Shown: piece after piece, positions 56,484-64,000 of the stretch | Numbering within the stretch: position 1 is the stretch's first letter | Layout: the number at the start of each line of letters is the position of its first letter | Assembly (NCBI GenBank): GCA_949987565.1 | Contig: OX465115.1 | Coordinates: 3,444,004-3,508,003 of the forward strand | Direction of reading: 5' to 3' | DNA: 64,000 bases | Source: Luidia sarsii | Lineage: Eukaryota > Echinodermata > Asteroidea > Paxillosida > Luidiidae | Notes under the pieces: model-generated | Seen by the model: the letters and a program-made list of their open reading frames with translations, nothing else | Told to the model about the DNA's origin: nothing | Databases searched by the model: none | Position numbers and translations under genes: made by a program

Positions 56484-56560
56484 GATATATTTATCTTCCC
56501 CTTTCTGTATCTCTCCTCTCCCCCGTTCCTCTATCTATTTCTCTCCTTCATTACCAGCTA
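55990..56560 (+). repeat. Pyrimidine tract with (CTGT)n
   Basis: Mixed CTCTCC/CTGTCC sequence. A clean (CTGT)n tetranucleotide block lies at about 56425-56480 (about 14 units). Leu/Ser/Cys-rich open frames are artefacts. Confidence 0.95.
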
Positions 56561-56579
56561 ATTCGGTTGACTGGCTGGG

Positions 56580-56880
56580 AATAGTCCCTCTCCCTCTCTT
56601 CCCCCTCTTTATATTTCTCTCCCTCTCTCCCTCTCCCCCTCTCTCCCTCTCTCCCTCTCTCCCTCTCTCCCTCTCTCCCTCTCTCCCTCTCTCCCTCTCT
56701 CCCTCTCTTTCTCTCTCTCTCTTCTTGTCGCCTGTGTTTATATCTCTCTTTAATATGTCTCTTCTGCATCCTCTGTCTCTCTCACTGCCCCTCTCTCCTC
56801 ACTCTCTTCTTGTCGACCTGTGTATTATCTCTCTTTAATATCTCTCCCTCTCCCTCCCTCCCCTCCTCTCTCTCCCCCAC

Positions 56881-56957
<77 letters not shown>

Positions 56958-57018
56958 TCTCTTTTGCTCTCTCCCTGTTTCTCTTTCTCTCAATTATTCT
57001 ATCTGTCTCTCTCCCCTT
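56580..57018 (+). repeat. (CTCCCTCT)n and (CT)n tracts
   Basis: CTCTCCCTCTCTCCCTCTCT octamer-like repeats at about 56615-56715, and a pure (CT)n block at about 56885-56952. TCTTCTTGTCG then CCTGTGT, followed by TCTCTCTTTAATAT, occurs twice (near 56718 and 56804), an 86-bp local duplication. Confidence 0.94.
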
Positions 57019-57911
57019 CATTACCATCTAATTTGGTTGGCAGGTCTGGTAGAGACCTGACATTTTTCGCCCGAGTCTGACGGAGCAGTATTGACACCGT
57101 GCCGGGGCTATGAAAACAACCCAACGCGGCCACGGGCCCATTATTGGCTGGCTGGCTCGACCCAAAGGCCGCCTTAATCACATCTTCACGCCCGCAATGC
57201 CCGGGCTCGCGTTCTACGCGAGTCCCAATGACGACTACCTTCCGGGGACAAATCACAGCCACTGCTATCGTTATACTTGATGAACTAACATTTAACAGGA
57301 AAAAGTGGTACAGAAACGAGATACACCCACGAGGGGGAAAAAACATGGATCGTTACGCTGGTCTAAGGGATATCATAGCAAGCCATCTTACCGTGCATGC
57401 CGTAGTCTGATTTTGTTTTTCCCCTGGGAACCTCACAGTTCTGCCAGGAGTGTTAATATGTCAAGCTGTCTCTTATACCGTGTCTTGCTACACTTGGCCA
57501 TGATGAACTAACATTAGGGAAAAGGAGAATTGATGAGCCATGATAAGCTTTCCTCCACCATGCTCCTCTGTCGTAGGCTGCTGCCTCAGCCTCTAACTAT
57601 TTTCTGTAACCTATTGTTCAACCTATAGCCTGGGTTCTTATATATTTTTAACCGTTCTTCAGGAGTTAGTCACTGGACACTCTTCGCCTGCCTTCTGATC
57701 CCCATGATAATGAAACTATATATAGGCCTAGGGAATGCTACAGAAACAAAATACCCCCACGAGAGAAACACACCTGGATCGCTCGGCTGATAGAAGGAAC
57801 ATCATTGCAAGGCATATCATCACACTTTAGTTTATGTTTTTCAGTCGGTAGTCTTTTTACCAACTCAAAAGGCAAAAGATCATGCCGTCGTTTACCGGTA
57901 ACCAGTCTAGA
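57019..57911. repeat. Region with a diverged duplicated segment
   Basis: TACAGAAACGAGATACACCC then ACGAG near 57308 and CATGGATCGTTACGCTGGTC near 57343 recur as TACAGAAACAAAATACCCCC then ACGAG near 57741 and CCTGGATCGCTCGGCTGATA near 57772, each followed by CATCATTGCAAGGCATATCA-like sequence. GATGAACTAACATT also occurs twice (57280, 57503). A possible degenerate retroelement fragment; no domain is recognised. Confidence 0.55.
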
Positions 57912-58060
57912 GTGGATCTCAAAAAGCCTTACGATACATCGTAATTCAACATACGATTGATAACCCATCGCAAATTGTGATGGGTCATACGGTTTCTGTG
58001 CATCACTCATTGTCTTGCGATTAAATGGTAAGTTACGGCAAGTTTGATGAAATCGACCAC
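57912..58060. mobile_element. F3 fold-back MITE
   Basis: GTGGATCTCAAAAAGCCTTA then CGATACATCG at the left mirrors GGTAAGTTACGGCAAGTTTG then ATGAAATCGACCAC at the right. It aligns along its length with 60497-60648. Confidence 0.75.
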
Positions 58061-59181
58061 TGGTTACTTCGTGGGGCATCGCTATTTTGACGTGCGGAGA
58101 TTAGAGCGTCGTTAGAGTCGAGCGGGGTCGTTCTATTCTGACGCAGCAAAGGTATTGCAGATTTACACCAGAAAGGTAAGTGCGTTGAAACTCTGGTAGC
58201 TGTTATTCACAATCAAAGTATCCCAGGTTACCATCAAAGTTACACAGAACCGATAATTTAGAATCAAACCCTTAACCCCCCCCCCCCAGGTAGTCTACAT
58301 CACCTCTTCACGCATGGGGGAGCGCAGAATACGGGACTGTGACGATGTTTGGGGTCGACCTCTGTCTGTGCCAGACGTATTCTGACATCTGGGAAAGAGC
58401 CCAAGAATACCCAAGCCTGAAATCTTATACAGCCCATTCCCTACAGCTATAAATCCTACGAGGAACTGATACTGATCACAGTAGGGAAATCAGGTTTAAA
58501 AGATATACCGACTTCACTTTCGCAGATCAGTTTTCTCAAGAACTGATTTCACCGGGTGCAACTTTTAACTCGGAGCGACCTTTGCCGATCGTACCGGCAA
58601 TTTCAGCGACATATTCTGACGGAACACGTACGGTAGATGAAGTTATTAGTGAACATACAGCCATGTGTGATTTCGAAAAGCAAACCATTCAAAGAAAGGT
58701 GGAAGGTAACAGAGGAAAGTCCAATAGGCTTAGCATGGGACAGATGATATCAAGAAACGTCTGTGTGCAAAATAATAAGGAAGTGGCTTTAAACAAGGCA
58801 AACAGACAGAGATGGATGGCGACCTCCAGTGAAGGCCACATCAGTGCCATCTAACTAAGATAGATCAAGGGAGAGAGATGTGGTGAGAAGGAGAGACAGG
58901 TAGACAGAGCGAGAGAGGGGAGGGATAACTAAACCAACGCCTATACGGTTATGGCTTTATACAGCTATGCTAAGGTGTATGTTTCATCAGCAAAATGTGG
59001 TTCCTATACACTGTTTTATCAAGCTTGAATTATGCACACGCAGGAAGCAGCCTACATAGATACCTCATGTGTTAATAGCCATAACGAAATAAGCCTATTC
59101 CTATCTTATCGGCTAAGGCTGGAAATAACATACAAATCTATGGGCACGTGAAATTTCCAGGTGCTGATGGCAGCAGACATA
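58061..59181. other. Unassigned sequence
   Basis: A C-run lies at 58278-58287. A 90-codon frame (58582-58854) has no recognisable domain. No gene is called. Confidence 0.5.
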
Positions 59182-59434
59182 TGTGACCCGGCACAACGAT
59201 ATGAGAAATATCCCACCAAAACACTTTTTGAGTAAACAACGCCTGAAGTTAAAGTATCTTCACAGTTCGATTACAAATAAATTTTCTTTTTTTTGTATTT
59301 TCGGACATTTTAAATATTAGAGGATATAATATTTTGATATCATTTGAAAGCTAATGGTATACTCTTTCACATTTTTAGAAAACCTCAAAATCTTAAAAGT
59401 GGGGTTATTCCTCGTTATGCTGTGCCGGGTCACA
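59182..59434 (-). mobile_element. F1 MITE copy D
   Basis: 253 bp with exact 14-bp TIRs, flanked by TA/TA, same orientation as copy B. The interior is intact with small indels around the T-run. Confidence 0.92.
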
Positions 59435-60496
59435 TATCAGTCCTCGCTTTTTTCCAAGTTTTGCGCGTGCTCGGAACAACGTGCACGTGCCCAGAGTGAC
59501 ATAAAAGGACAGATTGTGTATGGCGCCACCAAGCGTCCCGAAGTCTCCCATCGTCCTAACAGCAGCTTTTACACACTCCTGTTAAAAAAATCGAAGCCGA
59601 GCGGCCAGTGACACTGTAGGCTGGCTCCAACATCTAAACCAACGGCCAAGGAGATCCGGGACACTCGCGGGACGAACGAGGTGAACAACCACCAAGCAGG
59701 GGTGCCTCCTGGCGGTGAACACCAAGAATTGGTTCGACTATTACCCCACTGAGATTTCCCCTGGCAGATGCCAGGTTGCCAGGTTAGAGTTACACCGACT
59801 GATGGAGTGTACACGTTTCTACAACACCAAGCCATCAGAACCAGACACAGCCGAACCGGTTTCGAACGCCTAAATCCACACCCCAGTATACAGGCAGTGC
59901 ACATCAGCCCGAATAAACGTGCTATACCGTAACGAAATCACGACGTGAACCAGAGGCGTATGCATATCGCATTGGACGTATAGTTCTCGAGGTCTTCTTC
60001 TCGTTACCCTCCACAACACTCCTCTCTCCACCCACTGTAGATACCACATATAAAAGAGGAGCCGCCTCCAGGAAATGAGAGTAAGGGAAAAGAGAAACCA
60101 AATACAAAACTGTGAGCCGTGCACATACTCCATGCTTTCGTATAATGCTTCATCAAGAATTCGCCGTCGTTAAATTGGATTTGCATTTGGGATCCTTCTT
60201 TTTTTCATCCTTAATTGTCGACCCAGAGTTAATGCAATTTGCCCTGGAGGGGACTTTGGTATTGCTTAATACCCCCCCCCCCCCGCATCCCATAGTGCGA
60301 AAGCGTGGAGCTGCCAAGAATGAGCAACGAAATTCATGGCACATACGAGATAAAAACCCACGATAATGCATAATGAAAAAGGAGATTTGTATACATGCTT
60401 GCTATCTTAGATATACGAAATGTAACGTAAATAGGGAAATGATGAAAGTATCCTGAAATATACCACCTTGTCCAGATGATAGTTTTTACAATCTGG
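59435..60496. other. Unassigned sequence
   Basis: A C-run lies at about 60271-60284. The minus-strand 111-codon frame (59569-59904) has no recognisable domain. Confidence 0.5.
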
Positions 60497-60648
60497 GGTC
60501 GATTTCTCAAAGCCTTACGATGCATTGTAACTCAACATAGTATTACGATGGATAAGACATCGGATGTTGTGATAGGTTGTATAGTTCTGTGCATGGTTCA
60601 ACGTCTTAAGATTCGTCATAAGTTACGATGAGTTTGGTGAAATCCACC
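60497..60648. mobile_element. F3 fold-back MITE
   Basis: GGTCGATTTCTCAAAGCCTT then ACGATGCATTGTAACTC mirrors CATAAGTTACGATGAGTTTG then GTGAAATCCACC. 152 bp, non-coding. Confidence 0.8.
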
Positions 60649-60724
60649 AATGGTCAAACTTGAACTTGAACTAGGACTCTTACCGTGACGTGGAATTCAT
60701 ACACTGACTTTATAGGACAAACCA

Positions 60725-60885
60725 TGTGGGTTTTCTCGTACGTACGACTTATTACCTCGTACGTATGAGATTTTGTTTTCGCACACCATGACGACTTATT
60801 ATGAAGTTATCATCTCGTGCGATCGATTTTTCTCTCGTGCTTATACGACTTATAATCTCCCCCGTATGCGTTGTATTATCTCGTT
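60725..60885. repeat. Degenerate TCGTACGTACGACTTAT repeats
   Basis: TCTCGTACGTACGACTTATT, TCGTACGTATGAG, ACGACTTATTATGAAGTTAT, CTCGTGCTTATACGACTTAT and CCGTATGCGTTGTATTATCT form about five diverged copies of a palindrome-rich unit of roughly 30-35 bp. Confidence 0.7.
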
Positions 60886-61745
60886 TGAAAGAGATTGCCC
60901 AGCTACTTCTTTGCACGCTTGGCACGCGCTGCCTTCTTTTAGAATTGATCTACTGGGGCCTTGCGAGCCGTGGCCATGGCCTCACGTGTGCAAAAGGCGA
61001 GGGCTCATCATCAGAGCGAGGAAGTCGTGCTTTGAGAGATTCCCCCGCCCCCCGTGCTAAAGGGCGGGCCACCGTTTATTGACCACTTGCCACTGAATCA
61101 GCAACAGCCGCAAAAAAGGGGAAGGGCCGCATGGTGGGATTAAACGAGGCTTTCACGATTTCGAGGGTTTGGATAATATCTCCTCAAAAGCTAAAATCAC
61201 CTCTTAAGGTAGTGGAAACATTGGTTAAGTACAAAATCCTATCGGCTTGCTATCTTACAATTCCCTGCGGGAACGTGACATTCCTACGAAGTGCGCATCC
61301 CATCCAACAGCGTTCGCACTGTTCTTCCGGGCCCGCCGATGACGTCACGCTTACAAAATGGCTCGTGCGGGCAGTGGGTGAGTGGAGCTGCTGCATGCAG
61401 AAGCGAATGGCCGGAACCGGGCGACTCAACAGTTCCAGAAGGAGTGAAGTCCCATCGAGATAAGAGAAATAAAGCCGCGAGGAGATCGGGGAAGCCATAA
61501 CACTCCAGGTGCATTAACGGGCTTCTGCGAGCGGTGGCAGGGACCCACTCGACCGCTGGTTGTGGGCAATTCTAAATGCACAGATGCAGGGCTTGTGGGA
61601 CATAAAGTCAAGCATTAAACACGAGGGACTCAACATTCAATCGATAAAAGAACTATACTATTATACTAGCCTCGGTCAGCAGAGAATTCCCCACCTAACT
61701 TGTTAAAGGTCAAGGGTCTTAAAGGTGGGCAGGGAGTGCTGCGTA
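60886..61745. other. Unassigned sequence
   Basis: No gene is recognised. The plus-strand 110-codon frame at 61131-61463 has no known domain. Confidence 0.5.
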
Positions 61746-62165
61746 CATCTATGGGATCTACTTGTAGCCTATAAAGGTAGCGAGTTCCATAGCGCTGTGC
61801 GCATTCTGAAGGCATAGCCAATGAATCATATCGCGGTCTACACTGTATAGATATTGTTGGGCAGCATTCAAGGTGGGATGTATTGCAAGTGGCTACGACA
61901 GGGAGTGATGGGAACTGCTTGTAGCCTTGAGGTAGTGACTTCCATACTTCTGTACGCATTCTGAAGCCATTGTCAACGGTGTATGTACAATGTAGATAAT
62001 GGTAGGCGATATATCAAAGGTAGACTGTGGAGGCTCCGAATCAGGACCCCGACTATGGCAACGGCTGACAGTAAAATGCACGGATCTAAGGGACCTACAT
62101 GTAGCCGCTGTCAGGAGCGACTTTCATAGACCTTCGTGTAATTTGGAGCAATGCTGACTAGGGTC
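61746..62165 (+). repeat. Three diverged tandem units of about 157-180 bp
   Basis: GGGATCTACTTGTAGCCTAT (61753), GGGAACTGCTTGTAGCCTTG (61910) and GGGACCTACATGTAGCCGCT (62090) each lead into a GCGAGTTCCATAG / GTGACTTCCATAC / GCGACTTTCATAG word. The first two then share TGYRCGCATTCTGAAG. Spacing is 157 and 180 bp. This is an old tandem (satellite-like) array; more units may lie undetected upstream. Confidence 0.75.
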
Positions 62166-62202
62166 AAATTGGTATAAAATTATTGTTGGTCAAGTTAAGA
62201 TT

Positions 62203-62328
62203 TGAAGGTTTGCATGGCGGAAGTACCAAGTGGAAGGTTTGCGGTGACGCCATGTAAACCATCTCCTTTGAGTCTCGGTGTAGCTCTGGAAAGAGCAGGT
62301 GACTCAACGTTTCGGGCAGTTTGTAAAT
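62203..62328. mobile_element. F5 element, left part
   Basis: GAAGGTTTGCATGGCGGAAG and again GGAAGGTTTGCGGTGACGCC then ATGTAAACC, followed by GTAGCTCTGGAAAGAGCAGG and TGACTCAACGTTTCGGGCAG. The right terminus is missing. The duplicated left end suggests two overlapping insertions. Confidence 0.6.
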
Positions 62329-63030
62329 AGTTGGTCAACAAAATCCCCTTAGTTGGATCATATTAGGCAAACCTCACTCCCAAACTCCGACCATTTCCAA
62401 TATAACGACCAATGGCAAAACATCTTTTAGCCAAAGGCTTTTTACAAGTGTACATTGCTTATAATAATAATGATAAAAAGAGTGGTTTTCGTTCGCTTGG
62501 TTCGTCGCAACAATTTGACAAGTCCTGGTGAGCGAAGTTCGTATATTCAACCTGTACGTAGACCTGTGACTTTCCGCTGCTGACGAAAACAACATTGACT
62601 GCCCTCTGTTGATGAGATAATAGTGCGGGACGACGGAAACATGGGCTCCTTCGACTCGGAAGCCCCCCCCCCCCCCGAGGGAGCAAAATTATTAGGCGCT
62701 TCCCCGGTGCACGCCTAACCGATACTCCCTGCGGTAATGCGCTGCTGCACTATACCGGGCAAAATCCCGGGCGGCGCCATTAGAAAAGAAAAAAAACCAG
62801 CCTGTCCATTTGGTAAATGATTTTCTTTTCTGTAAGTGCATTTTGAAAGTGCTATCGGCCTTGGACGGGTGATTAGGGGCCTGTTGAACCGTCGGGACGG
62901 GCAGTGACTTCTCGAAAAAAAAAAAAAAAAAAAAAACACCGATGGATGGAAGTCAAGGATGGTTAAACCACGGAGATTGAGGAAGGCTTTCTTTTTTATC
63001 GTTTAAAGAGGGGCCCTCTCTCTGTGAACG
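62329..63030. other. Unassigned sequence with homopolymers
   Basis: A C-run lies at 62665-62678 and an A-run of about 22 at 62915-62936. No gene is recognised. Confidence 0.5.
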
Positions 63031-63034
63031 GCGA

Positions 63035-63110
63035 AGGGTACCGTAGTTCAATTGGTAGATTATCAACTCAGTGAAACCACAGGTGACTTAAATTACTGTC
63101 TTCGGGACCA
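63035..63110 (+). repeat. tRNA-derived SINE head
   Basis: GGTACCGTAGTTCAATTGGT then AGATTATCAACTCAGTG fits a tRNA A-box context (TAGCTCAATTGGTAGAG-like). The expected B box after CACAGGTGAC is not recognisable, so the copy is degraded. Confidence 0.5.
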
Positions 63111-64000
63111 TCGAGCAATAATACGCGTTCCCTTGATGCTCGCGCTTTTATTATCGAAGCATTAGAATATTATGAAGGAGCCATGCCCACAAAATTGATA
63201 GGAGAAAGCTGACGTTAATGTACGGAGATAAATGCCCTGGACATCGTGGGAATTACGTTGTGCCACGCTTCACTCCGGGGAAATCATACCGGAATAAGCA
63301 AATTACCTTAGGATACCCTGCAGACAATCGCCATGTTATTCAAATTGATCATATGGCAGTTTTTCCCTTTTTAACTCATCCGTTGATTTTCCTCTTCTAT
63401 AGGGTGATAAGGACAACACAAACCATGGACAGCTCCTCTCACCCAACGATGCCCGACGAAAGGCAATATAAACTTGGTGACTTTCTTCAACAGTCTGATA
63501 ACCGGCCGTATGCATTGCAGGTCGCTTTATTGGCCCAAGACTTCCCGCAATAAACTGGAATATTCTAATGTCCACTCGGCAGCACTTGCCAGCTTTCAAG
63601 GCATTTAAATAGCTCGCCATCGAGTGGTCCGTAAAGTAAGTTATAGTCGGGTCGACTTGTCAAAATCTTGAAAGTGGCTTCTGAAATTTCCGCAGCCTGG
63701 CTGTCTCTTCTCTCTTTTTTTCATTCTTCAGCTACTTCTGACCCGGAGCCATGTCACCCCGAACGGAAAAAAGATACATCAGCCGTGATATGCACAGACT
63801 TGACCGCCGGGGAGGCTGCTGTGTTTTCACCCATCACACTTCCCGTCTGACGCGCTGCTGGAGAAGTAAATTAAAGACAAAAAAGGCTCCACGGACGGAA
63901 AGCAAGAGCAATAATGCACAGTTGGATCGACGGCAAAGTGCAACCTAGCATCGACCTGCAAAGTGCAGGTTGACTAACTGACAACGAATGCGCTTTGAGA
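63111..64000. other. Unassigned sequence to window end
   Basis: A 111-codon plus-strand frame (63218-63553) has mixed composition without a recognised domain. No splice or promoter evidence supports a gene call. Confidence 0.45.

Noticed and set aside
56053..56838. 261-codon Leu/Ser/Pro-rich frame with hydrophobic runs
   Set aside because: CT-rich simple repeat gives false membrane-like strings.

Overview
The window looks like non-coding nuclear DNA from a repeat-rich eukaryotic genome, either intergenic or inside a large intron. No reading frame resembles a known protein family. The long open frames lie almost entirely in simple repeats and minisatellites, where a period divisible by 3 keeps frames open on both strands. 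No operons, rRNA genes, CRISPR arrays or intact tRNA genes are visible. Dispersed families with the words TTCATAGAGCTGCTTAAGC, TGTGACCCGGCACA and GATCGAAACGTCAGGCC, and many TATAGGCCTA words, suggest a marine invertebrate, most likely a deuterostome such as an echinoderm or hemichordate. That placement is inference from general familiarity and is not proven here.

The readable content is repeats. Eight families with inverted termini recur (called F1 to F8 here). F1 has 14-bp TIRs TGTGACCCGGCACA and 2-bp flanking duplications, with copies at 5.6, 12.5, 13.1, 28.8 and 59.2 kb. F2 has TTAAAG ends and is hAT-like, with copies at 1.9, 21.4, 21.8 and 36.5 kb; the last carries an exact 8-bp target-site duplication. 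F3 has GGTSGATTTC ends (24.9, 57.9, 60.5 kb). F4 has CTGGGCCCAATTTCATAGAG ends (2.3, 2.6, 12.7, 13.5, 25.5, 41.2, 42.2, 53.4 kb). F5 has GAAGGTTTGC ends and an internal CGAAACGTTGA (3.1, 23.7, 29.2, 38.8, 62.2 kb). F6 has a CCCGGCTTAGGC arm (4.3, 52.6 kb). F7 (47.8 kb) and F8 (20.8 kb) are single fold-back elements. A dispersed family K joins a GTCAGTAAGCAGTTTGCAAC box and a GGTCCTGCTAGGATCGAAAC box. tRNA-derived SINE remnants lie at 6.5, 20.2, 29.5, 32.2, 55.3 and 63.0 kb.

Tandem DNA is abundant: CT/TA microsatellites (0-0.45, 15.8, 24.2, 34.6 and 56-57 kb), a CCCTCT hexamer tract (8.4-9.0 kb), a 39-bp minisatellite (18.8-19.5 kb), GGGA and GGCAGGGA arrays (26.6-27.6 kb), a G-rich 42-bp minisatellite with an exact 84-bp higher-order block (44.9-46.6 kb), a 12-bp GGCACAGCCAAA array (50.05-50.3 kb) and three diverged units of about 160-180 bp (61.7-62.2 kb).

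The elements do not form a pathway. The strongest items for follow-up are F1 with its 1.09-kb expanded copy, the F2 hAT-type family, the 84-bp higher-order repeat, the F7 element with octamer and CCAAT motifs in both arms, and the F5 copy whose core partly resembles a hammerhead ribozyme. All assignments come from reading the sequence; none was tested by database search.
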